This document shows positions 33,039 through 42,004 of a stretch of DNA of 64,000 nt, one piece after another (position 1 is the stretch's first letter; each line of letters begins with the position of its first letter). The position numbers and the translations under genes were made by a program. Source of the stretch: Dorea_A sp016295505 (GTDB taxonomy: Bacteria > Bacillota > Clostridia > Lachnospirales > Lachnospiraceae). The notes beneath the pieces were generated by a model. It worked only from the letters and a program-made list of their open reading frames with translations. It made no database searches and was not told the origin of the DNA. Location of the stretch: NCBI RefSeq assembly GCF_039832105.1, contig NZ_JBDOHS010000014.1, positions 1-64,000 of the forward strand, in the 5' to 3' direction.

Positions 33039-33730
33039 TGTTCTCCTCCTCTTTTCTTCACAAACAACAATGTATAATATCCTGCATCTTCCGGTATGTT
33101 CTCCGTCCCATGATAGATTCTCTCATTTTCCATACCACAGTTCTCTACCATTACTGATTCAGCATTCTGCTCCCGCAAAAGCTTTTTTACATCCGGAAGT
33201 TTTTTCCCTGCTTTCATCAACACCTTCGTTCCCGGGAGTCCGAGTGCTCCTTCCACCTGGTAGGAAGCCGGAATCACATGAATCTGCTCATCTTTTTCTC
33301 CAATACTCATGTGAAGCTTTGCAGCAGCTGCACAGAACGACGGAACACCACTTATTATCTCAGCCTCATATTCTCCTTTTCGGATCTCATTGTGCAGATA
33401 AAGATAGGTAGAATATACGGTCGGATCTCCCAGTGTTAAGAATGCCGTGTCTTTTCCTTCATCCAGCTGATGCTTCAGACTTAGAACTCCTTCTTCATGG
33501 CTTCTTTTCAATACCTTTTCATCTTTCGTCATGGGCATCGGGATTCCGATCAGCAGCTTTTCATCAATTTCCGGACATGCCTGTCTTGCAATCCGGAAAG
33601 CAATCGATTCTTCCGGGATCTTTCCCGGAACAGCAATTACATCACATTCTTTAATAATTCTGGCTGCTTTTATCGTCATAAGTTCCGGATCCCCCGGCCC
33701 GACACCGACTCCATATAATTTCCCTTTCAT
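33035..33730 (-). CDS. cbiL: Precorrin-2 / cobalt-factor II C20-methyltransferase (CbiL)
   Basis: This 231-aa SAM methyltransferase starts LYGVGVGPGDPELMTIKAAR, with DVIAVPGK, FLTLGDPTVYSTYLYLHNEI and ISGVPSFCAAAAKLHMSIGE, which fit CbiL/CobI. It acts first among the corrin-specific methylations. It lies four bases after cbiD. Confidence 0.94.
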   Translation of the reverse strand: MKGKLYGVGVGPGDPELMTIKAARIIKECDVIAVPGKIPEESIAFRIARQACPEIDEKLLIGIPMPMTKDEKVLKRSHEEGVLSLKHQLDEGKDTAFLTLGDPTVYSTYLYLHNEIRKGEYEAEIISGVPSFCAAAAKLHMSIGEKDEQIHVIPASYQVEGALGLPGTKVLMKAGKKLPDVKKLLREQNAESVMVENCGMENERIYHGTENIPEDAGYYTLLFVKKRGGEQ

Positions 33731-33734
33731 ATAT

Positions 33735-34877
33735 CTACAGTCCTCTTTCCCTTTTGAAACTCTCTATTAATTCATCTGCCCGGTCTGTTTTCCCAAGGAT
33801 TCCATATACCCCCGAAAATGTCATTGCCCCGGTCACCAGTTTTCCTTCCGTTCGATAATTCATATACTCTTCAATCTTATTCATAATCTGATTCATGATC
33901 AGCACCCTTTCGTCAGGTGTACACTTTCCAAGTGCATCATCTGTCGTTACAGATTCCAGAAGCGCTGCTGCTTTTGTACCTTCTATTCCTGCACGAAGTG
34001 CCGCTGCAGCCATCAGTTCCATACGACAGTCTGCCCATCTGGAATGGGTATTCATAATGCCTCCCGCCACTTTGATCAACTTCCCGATATGACCGACAAG
34101 AAGAAGTCCTCTGCATTCCATATCCACTGCCATATCCAGAGTCTGTCCGATATAATTGCTGCACTTGACAACATCCTCATCTTTCATTCCATACTGTTCC
34201 GACAAAAAGTCCAGCCCATAATTGCCGGGTGCCACGATCAGATAACGGTATCCCCCGGCCATACACACCTTCATTTCTACCCGGATCGTATCAACCAGTG
34301 CCTGTTCACTCATGGGCTCTACGATTCCGGTCGTTCCAAGAATCGATAAGCCTCCCTCGATTCCAAGTCTTGGATTAAAGGTTCCCGCCGCAAGACGCTT
34401 CCCTTCCGGAATAGATATCTCTACGTGAATTCCCCGTTCATATCCGACTTCCTCACATACTTCCTTTACTTCTTTTATGATCATCTGTCTGGGAACTCGA
34501 TTAATTGCCGCGGCGCCGACCGGCTGATCCAGCCCCGGTTTTGTAACCCTTCCGATTCCTTCTCCTCCATCCAGCGTAATCTCTGTCCCCTGATTCCGGC
34601 TCACCTTGCTGTAGATCAGCACTCCATTGGTAATATCCGGATCATCTCCGCTGTCTTTTTTGACTGCACAGCATACTTCTTCCGGAAGCAGTTTCCCTCC
34701 CTCTCCGTTTTCAAACTTAATCTCACAGATATCCAGTATGAGCGTTTCTCCCTGTGGCAGTTCTACCTGCACTTTTTCACATGGTTTTCCGGTCATCAGC
34801 ATCCACATCGCAGCTTTTGTTGCCGCCTGTGCACAAGTCCCTGTTGTATATCCTCTTGCCAGTGGTTTCTGTGTCAT
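33735..34877 (-). CDS. cbiD: Cobalt-precorrin-5B C1-methyltransferase (CbiD)
   Basis: This 380-aa methyltransferase begins with the diagnostic RGYTTGTCAQAATKAAMWML. Also seen are KDSGDDPDITNGVLIYSKV, GEGIGRVTKPGLDQPVGAAA, the GTTGIVEPMSEQALVDTIRV loop and LLVGHIGKLIKVAGGIMNTH. First gene of the cobalamin operon, behind a strong promoter. Confidence 0.96.
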   Translation of the reverse strand: MTQKPLARGYTTGTCAQAATKAAMWMLMTGKPCEKVQVELPQGETLILDICEIKFENGEGGKLLPEEVCCAVKKDSGDDPDITNGVLIYSKVSRNQGTEITLDGGEGIGRVTKPGLDQPVGAAAINRVPRQMIIKEVKEVCEEVGYERGIHVEISIPEGKRLAAGTFNPRLGIEGGLSILGTTGIVEPMSEQALVDTIRVEMKVCMAGGYRYLIVAPGNYGLDFLSEQYGMKDEDVVKCSNYIGQTLDMAVDMECRGLLLVGHIGKLIKVAGGIMNTHSRWADCRMELMAAAALRAGIEGTKAAALLESVTTDDALGKCTPDERVLIMNQIMNKIEEYMNYRTEGKLVTGAMTFSGVYGILGKTDRADELIESFKRERGL

Positions 34878-34934
34878 TCCTTTTGCTCCTCGCTCCTGAT
34901 TTCTGTTGCCGTGTACTCCATATCTCTGCCTACA

Positions 34935-34963
34935 ATTCTATCGGTTTCATTTCCGTCTGTCAA
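34935..34963 (-). promoter_or_regulatory. Promoter of the cobalamin operon
   Basis: On the minus strand TTGACA (34958-34963) and TAGAAT (34935-34940) are 17 bases apart, about 58 bases before the cbiD ATG. The leader is too short for a cobalamin riboswitch and no B12-box was seen in the 265-base gap to the divergent peptidase gene. Confidence 0.75.
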
Positions 34964-35048
34964 ATCATTCTTCTCATCCGTACATGAAGGTCTCCCCTCT
35001 CATCCGTTATGCATTTTGTATGTTTTTTCTTGTTTTTTTCTTTCTATA

Positions 35049-35097
35049 TTGACACATATTACCAAATCTGTTATCTTATTTATAGACCATAGTCTAT
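35049..35097 (+). promoter_or_regulatory. Peptidase gene promoter and downstream palindrome
   Basis: TTGACA (35049-35054) and TATCTT (35072-35077), 17-base spacer, point at the M24 peptidase. Just downstream TATAGAC-CATA-GTCTATA (about 35080-35097) is a perfect 7-bp inverted repeat, with a further GTCTATA copy shortly after. It could be an operator over the transcription start. Confidence 0.55.
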
Positions 35098-35141
35098 ACT
35101 TCAGTCTATATATTCATTTTTTCTATAGGAGGATTATCACA

Positions 35142-36215
35142 ATGAATAAGGTCGAAAAGATATTAAGTATCTTAAAAGAACAGAATCTCGACGGATTCTA
35201 CATCACCAAAAAATCAAACGTCAACTATACAACCGGTTATCCGGACGAACTTGCCTATGCAGTCATCTGTCCACAGGGACAATACGTAATTACAGACAGT
35301 CGTTTTACCGAGCTTGCCGAGATCTCATGCCCGGATTATGAAATCATCAACTGGCATTTCTGCGACCGCAGCCTTCCAAAGGCAGTTGCACAGGTCTGCG
35401 AGAAAGCAGGAATCAAACGGCTTGGATTTGAAGAATGCTTTACCACATATGACAAATATGCAGAACTGGAACAGCTCCTTTCATCCTGTGGCACGACACT
35501 GGTTCCGACACGCAATATTATAGAAGAACTGCGCTATGCCAAATCCGAAGAAGAAGTAGCCAATACACGTATTGCCTGCGAGATTGCAGACAAGGCTCTG
35601 GAAGAACTCGTTCCTTATATCCGTCCGGGAGTCAGCGAGCGTGAATTATGTGCACGTCTCGAATTCAGCATGAAGATGCACGGTGCGCATGATCTTGGCT
35701 TTGAAACCATCCTGATCTCCGGAGCAAAGACCTCTCTTCTCCATGGAAAACCGGGTGACAAGCTGGTAGAAAAAGGCGACTTTGTACTGGTTGATTTTGG
35801 CGCTATGTATAATGGCTACATATCTGATATCACCAGAACTTTTGTTGTGGGCGAGCCGACAGAAAAGCAGAGAGAAATCTACGAATTAGTAAGAAAAGGA
35901 CAGGAAACAGGTCTCATGAACATGGGTCCGGGCGTCCATGCGACAAAGCCGGATGCAGAAATCCGCAAGATCGTATCCAAGTATGAGGAATACTACTATT
36001 CAGGCATGGGACACGGTGTTGGTCTGGATCTTCACGAAGAACCATTCCTCGGCATCAACGGTACCCGCACAATGCTTCCTGGCTGTGTCATCACCATGGA
36101 GCCGGGAATCTATATTCCAGGCTGGGGCGGTGTGCGTATCGAAGATACCGTTCTCATTACCGAAAACGGTGCAGAACCTCTGACACACTTCCCAAAAGAT
36201 CTGATGATCTTATAA
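35142..36215 (+). CDS. M24-family Xaa-Pro peptidase
   Basis: This 357-aa metallo-aminopeptidase has the creatinase-like N-terminal domain (residues ~1-125, ITKKSNVNYTTGYPDELAYA) and the pita-bread catalytic domain with ligands in VLVDFGAMYNGYISDITRTF, GMGHGVGLDLHEEPF, ITMEPGIYIPGW and GVRIEDTVLI. It releases N-terminal residues before proline or splits X-Pro dipeptides, in the cytoplasm. ATG at 35142 with TAGGAGGA upstream is chosen; the in-frame upstream extension is the antisense of cbiD. Confidence 0.93.
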   Translation: MNKVEKILSILKEQNLDGFYITKKSNVNYTTGYPDELAYAVICPQGQYVITDSRFTELAEISCPDYEIINWHFCDRSLPKAVAQVCEKAGIKRLGFEECFTTYDKYAELEQLLSSCGTTLVPTRNIIEELRYAKSEEEVANTRIACEIADKALEELVPYIRPGVSERELCARLEFSMKMHGAHDLGFETILISGAKTSLLHGKPGDKLVEKGDFVLVDFGAMYNGYISDITRTFVVGEPTEKQREIYELVRKGQETGLMNMGPGVHATKPDAEIRKIVSKYEEYYYSGMGHGVGLDLHEEPFLGINGTRTMLPGCVITMEPGIYIPGWGGVRIEDTVLITENGAEPLTHFPKDLMIL

Positions 36216-36225
36216 ATTTCTGCAA

Positions 36226-36282
36226 AAAACCGATGCTGCTCCAAGACTGTGATCTTCCTTCGGAGCGGCACCGGTTTCTATT
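36226..36282. terminator. Bidirectional terminator between peptidase and SOD-like gene
   Basis: AAACCGATGCTGCTCC (36227-36242) pairs imperfectly with GGAGCGGCACCGGTTT (36262-36277), with A run before and T-rich run after. It lies between two convergent genes. Confidence 0.7.
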
Positions 36283-36286
36283 TTTC

Positions 36287-36760
36287 TTACTGTTCTTCTT
36301 TCCATTCCTGAATCTCACCACAGGCGATCATCTCGCCCGAATCTCCGGATGGCTGTGTATGAAAATCATCCGGCATCGCATGAATGATAACCGTTTTCCC
36401 AATGATATCCTCCGGATAAAATCGGTCCGTATATACCGACATCCATGCAGAGCCATGGCAGCTTAATAAAGGCGGAAGATCTCCTGCATGCTGCGGGTGT
36501 CCCGTATCCCGCGGATTATAATGTCCATCAGCATCCGCAAACGGTTCCTGTGCGTTGCCCGTACATGACTTTCCCGCATGGATATGAAGCCCATGAAAGC
36601 TCTGACTGTATTCCCCATCTTTGTCTGTAATTCCACAAACCGACACGGTTACAAGCGTTCCTCCATGTGTATCAAAAAACCAGACCTTTCCATTCAGTTT
36701 TGGATAGTTCTTATTCCCGGCAATCAAGGCATAAGCTGCCGGCTTTCCCTTATAATCCAT
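36287..36760 (-). CDS. Cu/Zn superoxide dismutase-like protein, cytoplasmic
   Basis: This 157-aa protein keeps the Cu/Zn-SOD metal pattern: GLHIHAGKSCTG (two Cu His), DADGHYNP (bridging His), TGHPQHAGDLPPLL (two His and the Asp for Zn) and VIIHAMPDDFHT (last Cu His). The Cys pair (KSC and ACGEI) is also present. The N-terminus (MDYKGKPAAYALIAGNKNYP) has no signal peptide, unlike most bacterial SodC. Its role in an anaerobe is open: superoxide defence, or a copper-binding relative. The spacing differs from classic SodC. Confidence 0.85.
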   Translation of the reverse strand: MDYKGKPAAYALIAGNKNYPKLNGKVWFFDTHGGTLVTVSVCGITDKDGEYSQSFHGLHIHAGKSCTGNAQEPFADADGHYNPRDTGHPQHAGDLPPLLSCHGSAWMSVYTDRFYPEDIIGKTVIIHAMPDDFHTQPSGDSGEMIACGEIQEWKEEQ

Positions 36761-36819
36761 CTCTGCATCACACTCCTTGGAGCATTCTATGCAGACTTCA
36801 CATGTAATATGCGTGTCAA

Positions 36820-37845
36820 TTATTGAATCAGCATGGCATCTCCAAAGGAGAAAAATCTGTATCCTTCCTTTACAGCCTCCTCATAAGCCGCAAGTACATG
36901 TTCTCTTCCTGCCAATGCGGAAACCAGCATGATTAATGTTGACTCCGGCAGGTGGAAATTCGTGATCAGGCAGTCCAGGATCTTGAACTGATATCCCGGA
37001 TAGATAAATATCTCTGTCCAGCCACTGCAGGCTTTCAGATGTCCTGTCTCATCCGCAGCCGATTCTATGGTTCTGCAGCTCGTCGTTCCCACGCAGATGA
37101 CCCGGTGTCCGGAATCCTTGGCCCGGTTGATCTTTTCTGCCGCTGCTTCATCAATCATATAGAATTCGGAATGCATATGATGATCTGTGATTTCTTCAAC
37201 CTTTACCGGGCGAAATGTTCCAAGCCCCACATGAAGTGTCACTCTTGCGATATTTACACCCATCTGCTCAATCTGTTCCAGAAGTTCCGGAGTAAAATGC
37301 AGTCCGGCTGTCGGGGCCGCCGCAGAGCCTGTATGTTTTGCATACACAGTCTGATAACGGTTTTTATCCTGAAGCTGATGTGTAATATAAGGCGGAAGCG
37401 GCATCTGTCCCAGCTGATCCAGAATTTCTTCAAAGATCCCTTCATAAGTAAACTGAACCAGACGGTTTCCTTCTTCCACGACATCGATCACTTCTCCGAT
37501 CAGAAGTCCCTCGCCAAAGCTGATCTTTGTACCGATCTTAGCTTTCTTTCCAGGTTTTACTAATGTTTCCCAGATATTATTTTCTTTCCTTTTTAATAAT
37601 AATATTTCTATTTTTGCATTTGTTCCAACCTTCGATCCTATCAATCTCGCCGGAAGTACTTTTGTATCATTGATAACCAGGCAGTCTCCTTCATGCAGAT
37701 AGTCTACGATTTCTTTAAATACATGATGGGAAACAGCCCCAGACTCCTTGTCTAATACAAGAAGTCTGGAGCTGGAACGATCTTCAAGCGGATCCTGCGC
37801 AATTAATTCTTCCGGCAATTCATAATAAAAATCCTGACGTTTCAT
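36820..37845 (-). CDS. queA: tRNA preQ1(34) S-adenosylmethionine ribosyltransferase-isomerase (QueA)
   Basis: This 341-aa enzyme adds the cyclopentene ring precursor in queuosine synthesis. Seen: FYYELPEELIAQDPLEDRSS, VINDTKVLPARLIG, the TGSAAAPTAGLHFTPELLEQ motif, TLHVGLGTFRPVKVEEITDH and TNFHLPESTLIMLVSALAG. Length is typical. It follows the RDD gene closely and probably belongs to the pheST operon. Confidence 0.96.
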   Translation of the reverse strand: MKRQDFYYELPEELIAQDPLEDRSSSRLLVLDKESGAVSHHVFKEIVDYLHEGDCLVINDTKVLPARLIGSKVGTNAKIEILLLKRKENNIWETLVKPGKKAKIGTKISFGEGLLIGEVIDVVEEGNRLVQFTYEGIFEEILDQLGQMPLPPYITHQLQDKNRYQTVYAKHTGSAAAPTAGLHFTPELLEQIEQMGVNIARVTLHVGLGTFRPVKVEEITDHHMHSEFYMIDEAAAEKINRAKDSGHRVICVGTTSCRTIESAADETGHLKACSGWTEIFIYPGYQFKILDCLITNFHLPESTLIMLVSALAGREHVLAAYEEAVKEGYRFFSFGDAMLIQ

Positions 37846-37847
37846 AA

Positions 37848-38585
37848 TTATGAATTCCTTTCCTGTTGTTCTTCCTTCGGAAATTCCTCTTTGGGAAGTT
37901 CCTCTGTCAGTCGATATACGGTAGACGGAATCTGTCCCTCTCCTTTACAAGGTTCACTCACCGGCCATCCAAGTGTCGGTGGTTCCTCCTGTTCCCGCGA
38001 CGACTGTATCTCTGTCTGTCTCTCCTCCGGTACCAACTGTGTATCTTCCTGTGCTTCTCCCGTCGGATTTTGCGAAGGAGGCACTGCCCCTTCCGCCGGC
38101 TGACAGACGGTCTTTACTTTGATTTTCTTCAGGTATACGACCCGTGTATCGCAGAGCATATCGTGAAGTCCTCTTTTTTCCTGATCGATACCGGCCATAA
38201 TATATCCGATTCCGATGGTCATGCCACATAAGAATCGTCCAATCGTCTCTCTGTATATCACATTCAGAAGACTCAGTCTATCTTCCCCGTCCGCACTGAC
38301 CACTCTGATATTCAGTGCTCTTTTTCCCAATGTTGTACCGGTATAGTATGTACATAATACGAAATACAATACCTGAAATACGTACAGGAGAATATCCTTC
38401 AGTGTATAATGGAACAATATATTTTCACTGAACACGGTTCCTCCTATAATGAGTGATACTATGCCAAGAACGAGTCTTACGATCGCCAGCCCGCCAAATA
38501 CGATCAGGCTGTCCATTACATATGCTGCCAGCCTCACCCAGAATCCGGCATAGTCTATCTTCTGACTATCGTAACTGTTCTGCAT
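37848..38585 (-). CDS. RDD-family membrane protein
   Basis: This 245-aa protein has the RDD domain: GFWVRLAAYVMDSLIVFGGL with the R..D pair, a second hydrophobic segment, then YFVLCTYYTGTTLGKRALNI and a third helix region. The C-terminal ~75 residues (after VVYLKKIKVK) are a polar, Pro/Glu-rich, disordered tail ending EEFPKEEQQERNS. Function is unknown; RDD proteins are linked to transport or ion homeostasis. It overlaps the sppA stop by 20 bases. Confidence 0.85.
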   Translation of the reverse strand: MQNSYDSQKIDYAGFWVRLAAYVMDSLIVFGGLAIVRLVLGIVSLIIGGTVFSENILFHYTLKDILLYVFQVLYFVLCTYYTGTTLGKRALNIRVVSADGEDRLSLLNVIYRETIGRFLCGMTIGIGYIMAGIDQEKRGLHDMLCDTRVVYLKKIKVKTVCQPAEGAVPPSQNPTGEAQEDTQLVPEERQTEIQSSREQEEPPTLGWPVSEPCKGEGQIPSTVYRLTEELPKEEFPKEEQQERNS

Positions 38586-39543
38586 AATACATTGGCACCC
38601 CGCTTTCCATACTTGCTGCGGTTTCCTTCAGAATCTGAGCTTCTGACTTCGGAATCAGCTTTTCTGCTTTTGAAAGAAACGAAGCCAGCACACTCTGCGT
38701 TGCTTCGAGTTCATAGAATTCGCCGGTTCCCAATTCGTCACGCATCTCACTTACCATATCATCATACAGAGCGATCTCATCAATCAATCCGTTGTCAATT
38801 GCCTGATTTGCAGTATAAGTGCGGCCATCTGCGAGAACTTTTACATCCTCCTCAGACATGCTTCTTCCCTCAGCCACGATACCAACGAACTTATTATAGT
38901 ATTCGTCTACCTGCTCCTGATAGATCGCAATCTGCTCATCTGTCATCTGACTGCTGTCTTTATTGGCGCCGCTGGTAATGCTGACATAACGGATGCCAAG
39001 CTTTTCATACAGCCCTGACATATCATATCCTGACATAATGACACCAATCGAGCCGGTGGTCGTATTCGGATTCGCATAGATCTTATCTGCTGCCATTGAG
39101 ACCATATATCCACCGGAAGCGGCATAATGTGCCATGTAATCCCAGATTGGCCTGCCGGTCTTTTCTTTATACTCTTTGAGCTTCAGATACAGCTCTTCCG
39201 ATTCGTAGACGGTTCCTCCCGGGGAATCCACATATAAGAGGATTCCCACATTACCGGAGTCATCAATCAGATTGTCGATATAATCCAGTGTAGTCGCATG
39301 CTGATACCCTACCGCCTCACCAAATGCATTCGTATCCGCCTGTTCCTGAATCGTTCCTTCTACCCGGACGATTGCAATATAATCATTTACCGGCGGATTG
39401 AATTCATAAGACCCGGTGATGATATCGCCTACACTTTCTTCAAACAGCTGTCTGGAAAATGCATTCGTAAGAACACTTGCCACACTCGTTATGATAAACA
39501 GTACCACTGCTATTACCAGTCCAACGATCTGTTTTTTCTTCAT
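38566..39543 (-). CDS. sppA: Signal peptide peptidase SppA (S49 serine protease)
   Basis: This 325-aa membrane-anchored protease has an N-terminal helix (GLVIAVVLFIITSVASVLTN) and the S49 fold with YVDSPGGTVYESEELYLKLK, the nucleophile Ser in HYAASGGYMVSMAADKI with the catalytic Lys at its end region, and TTTGSIGVIMSGYDMSGLYE. It trims leftover signal peptides at the membrane. It lies 17 bases behind pheT. Confidence 0.93.
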   Translation of the reverse strand: MKKKQIVGLVIAVVLFIITSVASVLTNAFSRQLFEESVGDIITGSYEFNPPVNDYIAIVRVEGTIQEQADTNAFGEAVGYQHATTLDYIDNLIDDSGNVGILLYVDSPGGTVYESEELYLKLKEYKEKTGRPIWDYMAHYAASGGYMVSMAADKIYANPNTTTGSIGVIMSGYDMSGLYEKLGIRYVSITSGANKDSSQMTDEQIAIYQEQVDEYYNKFVGIVAEGRSMSEEDVKVLADGRTYTANQAIDNGLIDEIALYDDMVSEMRDELGTGEFYELEATQSVLASFLSKAEKLIPKSEAQILKETAASMESGVPMYYAEQLR

Positions 39544-39560
39544 ATTGTAACTCCTTTTCT

Positions 39561-41981
39561 TTATTTACGAAGTTCAATACCCATCTCTTCCAGTGCCTTT
39601 AATATTCTGTCCATTGCTGCAGTCACATCCGCATCTTCAAGCGTCTTATCTTTTGCACGGAACACAATAGAGTAAGCGACTGATTTGAATCCGGCTTTAA
39701 TCTGAGCACCTTCATAGATGTCGAACAGAGAATAGCTTTCCAGATATGCTCCACCCTTCTTCTCAATCACATCTTCAACCTGTCCAACAAGGATCTCTTT
39801 TGGCATAACCATACTGATATCACGGGTAACAGCCGGGAATCTGGCAATTCCGCTGTATTTTCTGTCAAATGTTGCTCTTGCAACAATCTCCGGCATGTCA
39901 ATCACTGCAATGTAAGTTCTGGTTCCGATTCCATACGTATCAGCAACATCCGGATGTACCTCTCCCAGATATCCGACTACGACTCCGTCATAGATGATAT
40001 TCGCCTGGCGTCCCGGATGCAGGAACGTTTTGCCTGCATTTGGATCGTAGGTTTCTTTTTTGTGCATTCCTACTTTATCAAAGAACTCTTCTACTACTCC
40101 CTTCATAGTGAAGAAATCTCCTTCTCCATACATACCCAGTGTGAACTGGACACGTTCTTCCGGAAGTTCGGTAAGCGGAAGTGCCTTCGGAAGATAGATA
40201 TTGGCAAGTTCGTATAATCTTACATCTTTATTTCTTCTGTTATAATTGGTTGCAAGAGAGGTCAGCATTCCGTTAATAGAAGATGTACGCATAATACTGT
40301 AATCCTCTCCCAGTGGATTTTTGATCTCGATTGCCTGACGCAGTACGGAATCCTCAGGAATACGAAGCTTTTCATATACCTTCGGGCTTTCAAAAGAGTA
40401 TGTCATTCCCTGACTGAATCCACAGAATTCTGCGATATCACGTGCAACCTGCTCAATTCTCAGTTTGAAGGACAGTTTTCCGGTCGTTGCTTCTCCCTTC
40501 GGAAGCGTTGTCGGGATATTATCATATCCGTAAAATCTTGCAACTTCTTCTGCCAGATCCGCAATACGGAACAGGTCATGACGGAAAGTAGGTGCAATCA
40601 CCTCATTTGTCTCTTCATCATATTCCAGATCAATCTTCTTAAAGTAACCAAGCATATCTTCTTTGGAGATATTGGTTCCGAGAAGACTGTTGATCTTATC
40701 CTGGTCAAATGGTACTCTCACCGGTTCTTTCTTTTTCCCGTATACATCTACCATTCCGCCGACAACTTCACCGGCTCCCATCTCTTCTACCAGCTGACAG
40801 GCACGATCGATTGCAGCCTGTGCGTTATTCGGATCCAGGCCCTTTTCAAATTTACCGGATGCATCTGTACGAAGTCCGATCTTCTTACTGGATTTACGGA
40901 TATTGGTTCCGTCAAAACAAGCTGCCTCGAATAACATGGTATGCACGTCATCCGTGATCATGGAATTCTCTCCACCCATGATACCAGCGATACCGATGGA
41001 TTTCTTTCCGTCGCAGATCATCAGCACAGACTCATCCATCTCCCGCTCCTGACCGTCAAGAGTCGTAAACTTCTCACCCTTTGCTGCTGTACGTACTACA
41101 ATCTCATGATCTTCGATCGTATCCAGATCATATGCATGCATCGGCTGTCCATACTCTTCCATCACATAGTTTGTAATATCGACCAGATTATTGATCGGGC
41201 GGATTCCTACAGATGCCAGACGTCTCTGCATCCATTTCGGAGACGGACCAATCTTAATATTTTTTACCACTCTCGCACAATATCTCGGACACAGCTCTGT
41301 ATCTTTCACTGTAACCTTAATATAGTCATTCACATCCTCATCATTGCCTGTCGCAGTCACAACCGGCGGATAGAACTCTTTTCCAAATGTTGCCGCTGCC
41401 TCTCTTGCAATTCCGATCACGCTGAAGCAGTCTACACGGTTGGATGTAACCTCATATTCTACGACAACATCATCCAATCCCAGTGCTTTAATTGCGCTTT
41501 CTCCGACCACTGCGTCATCATCAAATATATAGATTCCATATTCCGGAGCCTCCGGATACATATCTCTGTCAGAACCAAGCTCCTCGATAGAACACATCAT
41601 ACCGCAGCTCTCCACACCGCGAAGCTTGCCTTTCTTGATCTTGATACCGCCGGCCACACGCTGTCCCGGCTCATGTCCGCCAGCCACACGTCCGCCGTCC
41701 AGCACAACCGGAACCTTATCTCCTTCCTTCACGTTCGGAGCACCGGTTACGATCTGTACTGTTTCTGTTCCTACATTTACCTGACAGATGATCAGCTTGT
41801 CTGCATCCGGATGTTTCTCGATCTTTTCAATCTGTCCGATTATGATCTTATCCAGATCAGCATCCATTTTTTCATATCCTTCTACCTTTGTACCGGACAA
41901 AGTCATTGCATCTGTATATTCCTGAGCCGTTACATCCAGATCCGGAACATACGCTTTTATCCATGATAATGAAGTATTCAT
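39561..41981 (-). CDS. pheT: Phenylalanyl-tRNA synthetase beta subunit (PheT)
   Basis: This 806-aa subunit has the N-terminal tRNA-binding EMAP-like domain (IGQIEKIEKHPDADKLIICQ), the B3/4 editing region, B5 domain, a catalytic-like core and the C-terminal anticodon-binding domain (FPAVTRDISMVMPKEILVGQ). MNTSLSWIKAYVPDL is the usual start. It follows pheS by 23 bases. Confidence 0.97.
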   Translation of the reverse strand: MNTSLSWIKAYVPDLDVTAQEYTDAMTLSGTKVEGYEKMDADLDKIIIGQIEKIEKHPDADKLIICQVNVGTETVQIVTGAPNVKEGDKVPVVLDGGRVAGGHEPGQRVAGGIKIKKGKLRGVESCGMMCSIEELGSDRDMYPEAPEYGIYIFDDDAVVGESAIKALGLDDVVVEYEVTSNRVDCFSVIGIAREAAATFGKEFYPPVVTATGNDEDVNDYIKVTVKDTELCPRYCARVVKNIKIGPSPKWMQRRLASVGIRPINNLVDITNYVMEEYGQPMHAYDLDTIEDHEIVVRTAAKGEKFTTLDGQEREMDESVLMICDGKKSIGIAGIMGGENSMITDDVHTMLFEAACFDGTNIRKSSKKIGLRTDASGKFEKGLDPNNAQAAIDRACQLVEEMGAGEVVGGMVDVYGKKKEPVRVPFDQDKINSLLGTNISKEDMLGYFKKIDLEYDEETNEVIAPTFRHDLFRIADLAEEVARFYGYDNIPTTLPKGEATTGKLSFKLRIEQVARDIAEFCGFSQGMTYSFESPKVYEKLRIPEDSVLRQAIEIKNPLGEDYSIMRTSSINGMLTSLATNYNRRNKDVRLYELANIYLPKALPLTELPEERVQFTLGMYGEGDFFTMKGVVEEFFDKVGMHKKETYDPNAGKTFLHPGRQANIIYDGVVVGYLGEVHPDVADTYGIGTRTYIAVIDMPEIVARATFDRKYSGIARFPAVTRDISMVMPKEILVGQVEDVIEKKGGAYLESYSLFDIYEGAQIKAGFKSVAYSIVFRAKDKTLEDADVTAAMDRILKALEEMGIELRK

Positions 41982-42004
41982 TCTCTTTTTCTCCTCCTTA
42001 TGAA

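Noticed and set aside
34425..35141. In-frame upstream extension of the M24 peptidase ORF (would start at 34425)
   Set aside because: It runs through the antisense of cbiD and across the promoter and AGGAGG site; the family start fits 35142.
34877..35142. Search for a cobalamin riboswitch in the cbiD leader
   Set aside because: No B12-box or long leader; the promoter is ~58 bases from the start codon.
40941..41966. 341-aa plus-strand frame rich in His, Cys and Arg
   Set aside because: It is the antisense of pheT; its length reflects codon bias of the real gene.
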